Shown here: in pieces, positions 7,538 to 15,723 of the stretch
Layout: every line of letters starts with the position of its first letter
Numbering within the stretch: position 1 is the stretch's first letter
IMG/VR virus record: IMGVR_UViG_3300042731_001625
Coordinates: 1-38,106 of that record
Length of the DNA: 38,106 nt
Direction: 5' to 3' (one strand)
Source of the DNA: a virus
Notes under the pieces: model-generated
Databases searched by the model: none
Seen by the model: only the letters and a program-made list of their open reading frames with translations
Told to the model about the DNA's origin: nothing
Position numbers and translations under genes: made by a program

Positions 7538-7791
7538 AAGAAGTAGTATTTAAAGGTGCAGATGTATTTGGTCTTTCGACTGATCCCGAGTATTACGATA
7601 TTGTTTGGAAACGAGACATCGTTGTAAACGAACATGCTTGTTTAAAAGATGAGCAAGTAACACCATATATGTTAGCTGTAAGGAAAGACGGTGCTATTCT
7701 TGCAGCCTATGATGACACTGATTATCATAGTGGGTGGCATGTGGTTGGATACTTTGAAGAAGTTGAGAGGCAATCAGAGATTGAACTTTAA
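7534..7791 (+). CDS. Hypothetical protein, 85 aa
   Basis: Not recognised. The ATG overlaps the stop of the exported-protein gene (ATGA at 7534-7537). The product is acidic and beta-rich (MKEVVFKGADVFGL, DIVWKRDIVV, YHSGWHVVGYF), has one cysteine and no membrane segment. A possible TTG-started membrane peptide begins within its last codons. Confidence 0.62.
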   Translation: MKEVVFKGADVFGLSTDPEYYDIVWKRDIVVNEHACLKDEQVTPYMLAVRKDGAILAAYDDTDYHSGWHVVGYFEEVERQSEIEL

Positions 7792-7855
7792 GCTGTTGTT
7801 GTTAGTAACCCTAATCCTTTTCTGGCTTGGGATTGTTGTAACTAAAATCTATTGA
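7781..7855 (+). CDS. Possible 24-aa single-TM microprotein (TTG start)
   Basis: A short frame from TTG 7781 to TGA 7853-7855 encodes 24 residues that are almost wholly hydrophobic (FKLLLLVTLILFWLGIVVTK), a near-perfect transmembrane helix with Lys at both ends. GAGAGG at 7765-7770 is about 10 bases upstream, and the frame overlaps the preceding stop by 11 bases, like many genes in this operon. It fills most of an otherwise unexplained gap. The non-ATG start and short length keep confidence low. Confidence 0.35.
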   Translation: MNFKLLLLVTLILFWLGIVVTKIY

Positions 7856-7864
7856 TAAAAAGAA

Positions 7865-7882
7865 GCCCGCAAGGATGCGGGC
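7865..7882 (-). terminator. Leftward intrinsic terminator
   Basis: A perfect 6-bp GC stem, GCCCGC/GCGGGC with a 6-base loop. Read on the minus strand the stem is followed at once by TTCTTTTTATC, the U-rich tail of a Rho-independent terminator. On the plus strand the following bases (AAAGGAATTG) have no T-run, so it works only leftward. It would end late transcripts that run through the convergent junction at 8592/8595. The same bases lie just before the start of the next rightward gene. Confidence 0.75.
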
Positions 7883-7895
7883 AAAGGAATTGATT

Positions 7896-8180
7896 ATGGC
7901 TAGATCAGTTTGGTTAACAGATAAAAGAAGAGCAATTAAACGATATCAAGAATATTTAAAAGAAATAAAAATTGATCTTATACTTGAAGAAACTAATATT
8001 GGAGAAGTAATTGATCACTACCATATTTATATAAAATGGATTATATTTGGTAAAACTACTCTAATAAATTCTTCTCTATATAAAAATATACTTACTCATG
8101 ATGATAAAGTAACTTATTATAAAATGATAAAGAAATATTATGAAAACGAGTTAGACAATCTTATTAAAAAGTACTCCTAA
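7896..8180 (+). CDS. Hypothetical basic protein, 94 aa
   Basis: Not recognised. ATG 7896 is chosen because AAAGGAA (7883-7889) precedes it well; the in-frame ATG at 7875 sits inside the terminator hairpin. The protein is helical, Lys- and Tyr-rich (KRRAIKRYQEYLKEIK, YYKMIKKYYENELDNLIKK), with a mildly hydrophobic middle IYIKWIIFGK. It lies between the leftward terminator and the convergent junction, so its sequence is also transcribed as antisense if late transcription reads through. Confidence 0.58.
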   Translation: MARSVWLTDKRRAIKRYQEYLKEIKIDLILEETNIGEVIDHYHIYIKWIIFGKTTLINSSLYKNILTHDDKVTYYKMIKKYYENELDNLIKKYS

Positions 8181-8211
8181 TTGTTTTTTTCTTAAAAAGG
8201 AAACCTAATAA

Positions 8212-8592
8212 ATGAACTTTTTTGAACATTTTCTAGCTATTTATGCCTTCTTTGTCCTTGGTTGGTACAGTGCTGCATTTATGATGCATCATCAATTCCC
8301 GGAAGGGTTGCCACTACTTATTCTTTGGGCTATCCTCGTTGCGTTTTCAGCTTTAATTCTTGGCGGAATAGTTGGACTAACTCTGCACCAATCAGAACGC
8401 TCAGCCGAACAAATAGGAGGCAAAGAAAATGTGTCTTTCGGCATGAAAGCATTAAGCAATATTGAAGAAGGAGAAGCCTATGGCTATATCTCAAGCAGTA
8501 ATGTTATGGAGCCTAGCGTTTTCATTGGCAAAGAAGGTACACAATCTGAAACAACAGGACACAAAAACACTTTTGTTGCAGAAGAAAAATAA
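8212..8592 (+). CDS. Two-TM membrane protein, 126 aa (holin-like candidate)
   Basis: Residues about 5-24 (EHFLAIYAFFVLGWYSAAFM) and 33-57 (LPLLILWAILVAFSALILGG) are two transmembrane helices; the remaining 65 residues are polar. AAAAAGGAAACC precedes the ATG. Small two-TM phage proteins near a module boundary are often holins, but there is no family match or neighbouring endolysin to confirm this. Two unexpected ribosome-binding sites lie inside the 3' half (AGGAGG at 8415-8420 before a five-codon frame, and AAGGAG near 8467 before ATG 8480), which may mean a second product is read from the same stretch. It ends 3 bases before the stop of the convergent gene. Confidence 0.6.
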   Translation: MNFFEHFLAIYAFFVLGWYSAAFMMHHQFPEGLPLLILWAILVAFSALILGGIVGLTLHQSERSAEQIGGKENVSFGMKALSNIEEGEAYGYISSSNVMEPSVFIGKEGTQSETTGHKNTFVAEEK

Positions 8593-8594
8593 TA

Positions 8595-8954
8595 TTATCT
8601 CTTTTTTAATAGTTGTAGAATCTCATCTAACTTATCATCAATATCATTTAACCTATAACCATAAACCTGTTGGTTTTTATCAATTCTATTAAGTTCCTTA
8701 ACAATTGTATTAATATCAATTCTATTGTTATTTATTGCATTTATATGATATTGTGCAAAATCCTCATGATCTTTAAAAGACTGTTGCATTTTTGCAAGTT
8801 CAAAATAAAGACTGACCATCCCAAGTATACTAGCAGAAATTATTACAACACCTACTCCTATAATTAGTTTCTTTACAGTTGATTCATCTTCAACAAGTCT
8901 GTTAATCTGATTCTGTTGTATATCATCTTTTGTTTTATTGTAATTATCATTCAT
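8595..8954 (-). CDS. Single-TM coiled-coil protein, 119 aa
   Basis: Polar N-terminus of about 28 residues, one transmembrane helix (KLIIGVGVVIISASILGMVS, about 29-48), then a helical tail with heptad spacing (INTIVKELNRIDKNQQ, RLNDIDDKLDEILQLLKK). This topology resembles phage inner-membrane spanins (Rz-type) or XhlA-like membrane proteins, but the N-terminal extension is longer than in typical spanins. It is the last gene of the late operon, its ATG overlapping the stop of the giant gene (ATGA at 8951-8954). A lysis function is plausible from position, not shown. Confidence 0.66.
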   Translation of the reverse strand: MNDNYNKTKDDIQQNQINRLVEDESTVKKLIIGVGVVIISASILGMVSLYFELAKMQQSFKDHEDFAQYHINAINNNRIDINTIVKELNRIDKNQQVYGYRLNDIDDKLDEILQLLKKR

Positions 8955-11900
8955 TGTAGTCCCACGTAATTAAGTGCTTCTTTTTTGAATTGTTGTTTTC
9001 TCGCCATTGCTTCCTTGATCTTTTTAATCCCAGCTTCCTGTGAGATATTTCTTGTAGCTACTTGTTTACGTAGCTCAGAAATTCTTCTATCAATTTGTCG
9101 TACTTGATACTCAACCCATTTTTTATTTTGTATTCTTTGCTCAACAGGACGATAGTCTCGTACACTGAATCCCATATTAGTAACTAGATCAGACATCCAT
9201 GATTGCTTATCAGTACCAAACTGACTATACTCATCATTACCAAATCCAAACTCATTACTTATTCCAGTTTGTGAGAAGAAATCTCCAAGGGCACCAGAAT
9301 TAGAAAGAGCAGGGATTGTCATCAGATTATAGAAGTGCTTACCCCAAGCCATTCCTTTTTCAGAAGCAGATAATCCATCCGGGGCAATCTCCCTCTTAGT
9401 AAATGGATCTACTCCAGTCACACTAGCTGCCATAATCTGTGGCACAACACCACCAAACAGCCCCATCTCATCGATAGATGCTCTTGTCATGTTACCTAGT
9501 GAAGATTCACCAGGAGGAGGACTGGCTACATTCCTGATCATATCCACATAGAATAACATAGGAACTACATAACTTAGATCCAGTGTAGTCATGTCATTAT
9601 TTGGATCTCTTCCAAGTGGTATAGGAATAATACCAGTTTTATTCTTTGTCCAAGCTGGTGAAGCTTTAGCAGCTTCCTCATAATCATCTCCAGTCATGCC
9701 ACTAGCCAACTGTGCCATCTGAACCAGACCATACGCTAGAAGCGGATACTTGATAAATTTCTGTGGTCTGTTAATAACAGCATCAGCCATCATACCACCG
9801 AGTTTGTAGTTAAATGTCAAGAATGGAGCACCAAAAGGAGACCTTCTCAGTTGTTCTACTGTTTTAGGAATATTGATATTATATTCTGGTACACCAGTAG
9901 CAGCAAACTCTAGTGCTTTATTCATCAGATATTTCATCTGATTTTCATTTAGCTTATCTAATGCTGCAGGAGTTCCTTTGTTTGTCTTTCTATACTTTTC
10001 AATAAAATCTCTCATCAGAGCAGACTTAAAGTCAAGGTCCATAGTAGCATTAAGTTGTGATAGGTTCTGAGTACCACGAGATAACATATTCACTATCCTT
10101 GCGCTGTTCTCAGACATCATTATAAATCCCATATGAGGAAGTTTAGAGTAGATAGTTTTTTGATTATCTATTTCTCTCTTAAATGCATTAGTCCTTTTCC
10201 TCATCTCATTGGTAGTATAAATATTATTGATTTGGTAAAGCTCTCCTTCACCAAAGCTAGTAGCACCAGCACCACTCTCAATAGCCCACTCATATAAAGT
10301 CTTACCAGCAAACTTCTCAGCTCTCTTTTGATCTGACCTTTCTCTAATTCCCTTAGCATAATATTTAGCCATTGTCAAGCTATTTGTATCTGTTGCCATA
10401 TCCATCATCATAGCTGTACCGATCCATGCTCTGGGCCAATAAGCAGGAATATTCCACAGTGTTTTACCAGCTTTCCATGCTGCATTGTACTTTTCAATCT
10501 TTCTTCCTGTACGAGTAGAGAGTAGATTATCTACCAAACTACCCATGTCTGCAGTCATGTCAGGATCAGTACCAAAGAAGGACTGGTAGATCTCTCTATC
10601 AATCCACATTCCTCTTAGATCACCAAGGTTACTGTGTTGTCTTTTCTTTGGATCAATAAAGATATACTTGTCGTCTAATTCTTCTTTAGTAATATTTTGT
10701 TCTTTAGCAATCTCATTACCAAGTGTTTCAGTCAGGTTTTTAAGAACCTTAACATCTTCACGCATAGCCATAATCATATCTGGAGAAGGTGCATCAGCAG
10801 CAGTAGAATCCTTACTTAACTTTGTCTCATACATATCAAGAAGTTTCATATAACCAGCATAAGTACGGTTATGTTTTACTGTTCCAAGGTCAGTAACTTC
10901 AGCATCAGGAAGATTGAAAGGATAAGCATTCAGTTCAATCGGAACTCTATCAGAGTTACCTAATACCCAACCTTTATTAAATTGGTTAGAGATATCAATC
11001 ATCTGATCAAATAGAGTCAGCTTTGCAGAATCATGTGCAATCTGCATTACTGAATGTAAGAGGATAGTTTGTGGATCATTGATCTTATCTACACGCTTAT
11101 TTACATCTGGACCAGCATGTCTTAGATATGCTCTAATACTAGGCGTGAGACCAGATCCTCTGTATTGATCAAAGAACTCTTCATAGAGCTTTGCAGTGTA
11201 TGTACCAATACTCTCTAGTGTTTTATTTGTAGTTGCATCCAGATCATTATTCTCAATAAGATAACCTTGTTGAGCAATAAGCTCATTATTCCAATCTTTG
11301 ATAAGACTAAGTTGTTCAAGATTAAGATCGTTTTTATTTATACCAGTTAGTTGTAAGAAAGCATCATATTCTGACTGTAGCACCTTACCATCTTGATCAA
11401 TAGATAAATCAGATACAGTACCATTCTGCCAAGCAGCAAGAATCTTACGGAGAACGTGTTCTTTATTAACCCTAATTAGTGGTCTAAACAATTTCTTCTG
11501 AAGAACAATTGCTTTATCATTAATATTATCAATTTTACCTGCTGCCATTCTTTCAAGAATATTAATAGTATTTCTATCATTAACATTAGCCATACCAGAG
11601 AGTTTAAACCTTCTGTTTATACTATCTAGGAATTTATTAGAATATTTTCTATAGTTATCACGGATAACTCCTCTAGAACCAGCATTCTTAATACCAATAT
11701 CAATCTCTTCAATAGGAGTAGCAGAAGCAATAGACTCACCAAGATTATTATTAATCTCAGTATCAGACATGGTATTATCCATAAATGCATAGTTACCATC
11801 AGATATCATAGGAGGAGTATCAACAACCTTTCTACCAGCAATAAGATTATTATAGTTATTATTAATAATACTTTCAATATTCTTATCAGTAACCATAACC

Positions 11901-14900
11901 TTAGTAGACAGTTTCATCATAATATGTTTGATCTTTGCAACCAGACGACTAAAGAAAGAGTTCTCTAGTTTGTTGCTTAATTGTCCAGTCTCAAACTTCT
12001 CCCTTGCTAACTCAGCAATATATTCTTCCATTCTTCTTCGGTCTGATAGCTTAGAATACCTATTTCCTAGCTTATTCTGCATAGCAGTACGTAAGCGTTT
12101 ATTCCTTACTGCATTATCGAGGAACCTATCAAGAGCAGGACCAAAGGTTTTTCTTAATCCAACGTGTCCAACTAACTCATGGATAATGGCACCCTTAATA
12201 CGGTCACTATTCTTGAACCTTGCTAAATCAACATAAACACCATACTTACCATCACCTGAGACAAACATTGCTCTAGGCTTTTGATTAATAAACCTATCTC
12301 TTACAAAATCATCTTGAATCTCATTTGGGTTAGAAAAGAAATAAAAATTTACATCATCCAGGTTAGGATTAGACTTAAGGAAATTATTGATCTTGTTAAC
12401 TTCACTTAATACAACAGCAGGACTTTGTTGAGAATCATTCTGTAATACTTCAAAAGACTGGTTATCAAAGTCTCTTGTTTCTATAGATTTCTTAAAGTCA
12501 TTTAATACTTCTACAATAGCATCATTATCTTCTTGATTTAGTTCATCCCAAGATGCTCTTACAACATATTTATTTTCAGAAGGATTAATTAGACCCCTCT
12601 TATTTAATTCAGCAAGGACTAACTCTCTGTTTTCTGGAGACTTATTCCAGAATTTCTTAACTTGTTCTGGAGTTACTTGGCCTTCTGCTGTTTGTGTAAC
12701 TAAGTTTTCTTGTTCTTTAGGTCGTTTAGTATTATGCTCTTTTATAAATGCTTCATGTTCTTGTATAGTTAATCCTATATCAGTCTCATACTGAATATCT
12801 GTTGCTTTACGTATATTCTCAGCTTGAATAACCCTACCACTCCATTTTCCTCTTTCTCCTTTAGAAGAGAATCTTTTACCTTCTTGTGCTCTTTTCCACC
12901 TTTCAGGAGTATACTCCAGTAAGAAATTACCACCGCCTTCAGCTTCATCTTGGATTTCTATAAATGCTTTTCTAACTTTTCCCGGTGGAACTTCATAAGG
13001 ATATTCTACTTCTTCTTGTTCTTGAAGTACTCCACTTGTCTCAGTCGTTTCTTGGCTCCTGCCTTGTTCTTGCTGCATCCCAGGTTGCGTCCCTTCTTGC
13101 TCTGAACGCAATACTTGCTGCCCTTCTTGCGTATCATCTGCTTCTATTTCCTCCTTAGTTCTTAATTTAGGTTGAATTCTGTTTAATACTCTTGGTAATT
13201 TTTTACCAACCCATTTTCCTGGCCTATTAAGAGCGTCGGTTTCATAAGTACCATTCATAAAATCATTTACTGCATTTTCAGCAGCACGTCTTTCAATATC
13301 TTTTATTTCAGCTTTTCTCTCAGTTGGAGAAAGATTATCTAAATAATCCGCTTGTTTAATAGCTCTGTTTTTATATCTGTTATATAGTTGTTTAGCTCTT
13401 TTTAATGCTTGATCCCAGGTATATCCTTCAGCACTACCAATAGCAGTTCTTTCTAATGGATCACCTTCTAAAGATCCACCACGATAATATTTTTGTCCTT
13501 TCTGTGGTGTATATTCAATAATGTCTACATCTTGTGGTCCACCAATTTTACCACCACTTATAGCAACTCTTCCCCAAGGAGTAACATGTTCATACGCAAC
13601 TGATTCTGGAGATCTTACTGGAGTATTTCGCGGAACACCTCTATATAATACAGTTGGTTCACTTGGTTTGTTTTTTCCAGTTATAAAATAGTTTTGTAGT
13701 TTTTGAAAAAGTGATTTATCTTTCTCATACATATCATCCGCTAGCTTTTCAACCCTTTCAAATAATTCTTCATCACTTGCAATAGAGGTTTCTTTTTCAA
13801 CAGGAGCTTGCTCAAGTGTTTCTTGAGCTTCTTGTGGAGTTTCTTGTATCTCTGTAGCGGCTTCTTCTACTGCTTGTGTGGTAGGTTCTGTGGCCTGTTC
13901 TACAGGTTCTACAGGGGGTACCCTATCGGGGGTTACAGGCTCAGTAATGGTAGGGGTAGGGGTAGGCTCTGTAACAGCCTCTACGGGGCTTACAGAGGCC
14001 TCTGGAGCTACATTTGTGGCCGGTTCTGTGGCCGGTTCTCCTTGGACTGGAGTTGTTGCTGTCTCCTCTTCCTGTACTCTTCCTTCTGTTTCAGCACCCG
14101 TAGCCTCTTCTGCTCTACGAGCTTCCTGTCTTTGCATCCGCAACCCATCTGTTTCTTCTCCTTTTTCTGATTTTAATGAAACAGTAAGAGTAAAGGTTTT
14201 ACCTCTTTTATTAATTTGAGTTTTATAACCAAGACTTTTATATCTGCTTTGTATATCCCTAAGCTCTTCCCTAGTACCTCTTGTAATCTTGACAGGATTA
14301 CCAGTAGTAGGAACTTGCTCAGTCTGAATACCAAAAGCTCTTGCTCTCTCTAATCCTTTTTCTGCTCTGCTTGAAGAAATAATATCTCTTGACTTCTCAA
14401 GATTCTCTTTTACTTTTTCATCTTCTGCTTGAGAAATACGATTTGATAATTCTTCTTGAATCTCTGGCTCACTTAAACCAGAAAGCTTAAGAGCATCAAT
14501 ATACTCTTTTCTTACTCTTGCATTAACAATATTCTCAGATTGTAGTTTATCTAGTAAACTATTTCTAGTTTGAATAACAATCTCTTGTTCTTGAATATCA
14601 TCAGTATTACGATACTGCTTAAATGTTTCAGCAGCTTCTTTTACTTCATTTGTGGTAAATTCAGTTTGTTCTTGAACTTCCTTAGCTACTTTAGCTTGTT
14701 GTGAAGCACGGTTAAGTGTTGAAGTAGGATCAGCAACATTATCTTGCTGATCAGTAATTTCTGTTTGACCAGTATCTCTGTTCCTACGAACACGATATCC
14801 TAAACCAGAAAGGATAGCATTAGCAATAACACCAGCAGTACCGCCAACCTGAGCAGCTTCTGTAGCACTCTCTAATAGTGCTCTGTCTGGATCATAACCA

Positions 14901-15718
14901 ACTGCTTCCTTAGCTATATAGTTTTCTCCAATAGTTTGTAACCCTTCTTGTACCCCTTCATAAGCGCCACGAGCAACAAAGTTATTCAGTGTTTTTGCTA
15001 ATAAGGTAGTTTGTGCAGGACCAAGAACTTTTCCAATTGCTCCAATAAAAGGTATTGCTTCTGTTAAACCAAGAAGAGCACCACCACCAGCAGCAGATAA
15101 TCTTGTACCTTCTTCTTGTCCAAACTCTCCAGCCTCTTCATACAAACCGGCAGCACCAACACCAGCACCTTGTACTGCAGTACCGAGAGTAGATGCACGA
15201 GAGATTCCCTTTAGACCAGCACCAACACCCTTAGCTGCAGCACCAGCTAAACCACCAGGAATAAGAAAACTAGCAATCTGCCCAAGAGCATTTGCTACTT
15301 TACCACCAAATTCCTCTTGTATTTCTGGAGCAATATTATCTCCAGTAAATAAATCTTCAACCCATTCACCAGCACCATACAGAGCAGTTTCTTCAGCCTT
15401 GGTATCAAAACCAAGACCACGACCAATTGCAGATTGAGCTATCCCAAGTCCTTTTGGGATTCCAGCTACTCCTTGTCCAAGTCCTTTTAACGCTACTTGT
15501 GCATAATCATCAAGTAGAAATTCAGAATCTTCAGCAATAGCTTGTTGTTCTTCCTGAGCCAGTCTTTGTTTTTCTTGCTCTCTTAATTGATTGAAATAAT
15601 CTTCATCCGGTTGAAAAACACCAGTAGAAAAAGAAGAAGTAGTTTGTTTAGGTCTAACTGGTCTACTTAAGCTTTTTCGATAAACATCTACAAGAGTCTC
15701 TTGTCTTTTTGTTGCCAT
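8951..15718 (-). CDS. Giant polyvalent-type internal virion protein, 2255 aa
   Basis: The largest gene in the window. N-terminus: residues about 75-230 are Gly/Ala-rich with glycine-zipper-like helices (GLGQGVAGIPKGLGIAQSAI), as in injected, membrane-active virion proteins. Residues about 550-645 are a Pro/Thr/Glu linker. Near 690 there is an LYRG motif reminiscent of ADP-ribosyltransferase domains (weak). H1180-ELVG-H1185 in IIHELVGHVGLR is the zincin-like HExxGH motif seen in phage 'polyvalent proteins'. The C-terminal third is helical; WKAGKTLWNIPAYW (about 1748-1761) resembles large-polyvalent-protein-associated domains such as LPD38. Family knowledge suggests it is packaged and ejected with DNA to protect it or act on the host. 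It starts 5 bases after the preceding stop in a GTAAATAAAATGGC context. No transglycosylase motif was seen. Confidence 0.82.
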   Translation of the reverse strand: MATKRQETLVDVYRKSLSRPVRPKQTTSSFSTGVFQPDEDYFNQLREQEKQRLAQEEQQAIAEDSEFLLDDYAQVALKGLGQGVAGIPKGLGIAQSAIGRGLGFDTKAEETALYGAGEWVEDLFTGDNIAPEIQEEFGGKVANALGQIASFLIPGGLAGAAAKGVGAGLKGISRASTLGTAVQGAGVGAAGLYEEAGEFGQEEGTRLSAAGGGALLGLTEAIPFIGAIGKVLGPAQTTLLAKTLNNFVARGAYEGVQEGLQTIGENYIAKEAVGYDPDRALLESATEAAQVGGTAGVIANAILSGLGYRVRRNRDTGQTEITDQQDNVADPTSTLNRASQQAKVAKEVQEQTEFTTNEVKEAAETFKQYRNTDDIQEQEIVIQTRNSLLDKLQSENIVNARVRKEYIDALKLSGLSEPEIQEELSNRISQAEDEKVKENLEKSRDIISSSRAEKGLERARAFGIQTEQVPTTGNPVKITRGTREELRDIQSRYKSLGYKTQINKRGKTFTLTVSLKSEKGEETDGLRMQRQEARRAEEATGAETEGRVQEEETATTPVQGEPATEPATNVAPEASVSPVEAVTEPTPTPTITEPVTPDRVPPVEPVEQATEPTTQAVEEAATEIQETPQEAQETLEQAPVEKETSIASDEELFERVEKLADDMYEKDKSLFQKLQNYFITGKNKPSEPTVLYRGVPRNTPVRSPESVAYEHVTPWGRVAISGGKIGGPQDVDIIEYTPQKGQKYYRGGSLEGDPLERTAIGSAEGYTWDQALKRAKQLYNRYKNRAIKQADYLDNLSPTERKAEIKDIERRAAENAVNDFMNGTYETDALNRPGKWVGKKLPRVLNRIQPKLRTKEEIEADDTQEGQQVLRSEQEGTQPGMQQEQGRSQETTETSGVLQEQEEVEYPYEVPPGKVRKAFIEIQDEAEGGGNFLLEYTPERWKRAQEGKRFSSKGERGKWSGRVIQAENIRKATDIQYETDIGLTIQEHEAFIKEHNTKRPKEQENLVTQTAEGQVTPEQVKKFWNKSPENRELVLAELNKRGLINPSENKYVVRASWDELNQEDNDAIVEVLNDFKKSIETRDFDNQSFEVLQNDSQQSPAVVLSEVNKINNFLKSNPNLDDVNFYFFSNPNEIQDDFVRDRFINQKPRAMFVSGDGKYGVYVDLARFKNSDRIKGAIIHELVGHVGLRKTFGPALDRFLDNAVRNKRLRTAMQNKLGNRYSKLSDRRRMEEYIAELAREKFETGQLSNKLENSFFSRLVAKIKHIMMKLSTKVMVTDKNIESIINNNYNNLIAGRKVVDTPPMISDGNYAFMDNTMSDTEINNNLGESIASATPIEEIDIGIKNAGSRGVIRDNYRKYSNKFLDSINRRFKLSGMANVNDRNTINILERMAAGKIDNINDKAIVLQKKLFRPLIRVNKEHVLRKILAAWQNGTVSDLSIDQDGKVLQSEYDAFLQLTGINKNDLNLEQLSLIKDWNNELIAQQGYLIENNDLDATTNKTLESIGTYTAKLYEEFFDQYRGSGLTPSIRAYLRHAGPDVNKRVDKINDPQTILLHSVMQIAHDSAKLTLFDQMIDISNQFNKGWVLGNSDRVPIELNAYPFNLPDAEVTDLGTVKHNRTYAGYMKLLDMYETKLSKDSTAADAPSPDMIMAMREDVKVLKNLTETLGNEIAKEQNITKEELDDKYIFIDPKKRQHSNLGDLRGMWIDREIYQSFFGTDPDMTADMGSLVDNLLSTRTGRKIEKYNAAWKAGKTLWNIPAYWPRAWIGTAMMMDMATDTNSLTMAKYYAKGIRERSDQKRAEKFAGKTLYEWAIESGAGATSFGEGELYQINNIYTTNEMRKRTNAFKREIDNQKTIYSKLPHMGFIMMSENSARIVNMLSRGTQNLSQLNATMDLDFKSALMRDFIEKYRKTNKGTPAALDKLNENQMKYLMNKALEFAATGVPEYNINIPKTVEQLRRSPFGAPFLTFNYKLGGMMADAVINRPQKFIKYPLLAYGLVQMAQLASGMTGDDYEEAAKASPAWTKNKTGIIPIPLGRDPNNDMTTLDLSYVVPMLFYVDMIRNVASPPPGESSLGNMTRASIDEMGLFGGVVPQIMAASVTGVDPFTKREIAPDGLSASEKGMAWGKHFYNLMTIPALSNSGALGDFFSQTGISNEFGFGNDEYSQFGTDKQSWMSDLVTNMGFSVRDYRPVEQRIQNKKWVEYQVRQIDRRISELRKQVATRNISQEAGIKKIKEAMARKQQFKKEALNYVGLQ
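13900..14065. repeat. Low-complexity, G-rich repeat tract in the giant gene
   Basis: This stretch encodes the Pro/Thr/Glu linker of the giant protein. On the plus strand (the template strand for that gene) it holds G-runs at 13914-13918, 13928-13932, 13953-13956 and 13959-13962, with GG(TA)GGGG(TA)GGGG(TA)GG at 13949-13966, and a 12-bp tandem direct repeat (TGTGGCCGGTTC) at 14015-14026 and 14027-14038. Base composition is more GC-rich than the flanks. Confidence 0.7.
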
Positions 15719-15723
15719 TTTAT

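Noticed and set aside
8181-8192. T-run after the 94-residue gene as a rightward terminator
   Set aside because: No stem-forming inverted repeat precedes it.
8583-8615. AT-only palindrome ATAATATTAT followed by TTTTTT at the convergent junction as a two-way terminator
   Set aside because: The stem has no GC pairs and would be very unstable, so it cannot be called a terminator from sequence alone.
13614-13660. Firm ADP-ribosyltransferase call for the LYRG region of the giant protein
   Set aside because: Only the first motif is suggestive; the later Ser and Glu motifs of the family could not be placed, so it is mentioned only as a weak resemblance.
13808-14219. Two plus-strand frames of 113-120 residues opposite the giant gene
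   Set aside because: They are antisense translations of the low-complexity Pro/Thr/Glu linker (Gly/Cys/Val-rich repeats) and have no initiation site.
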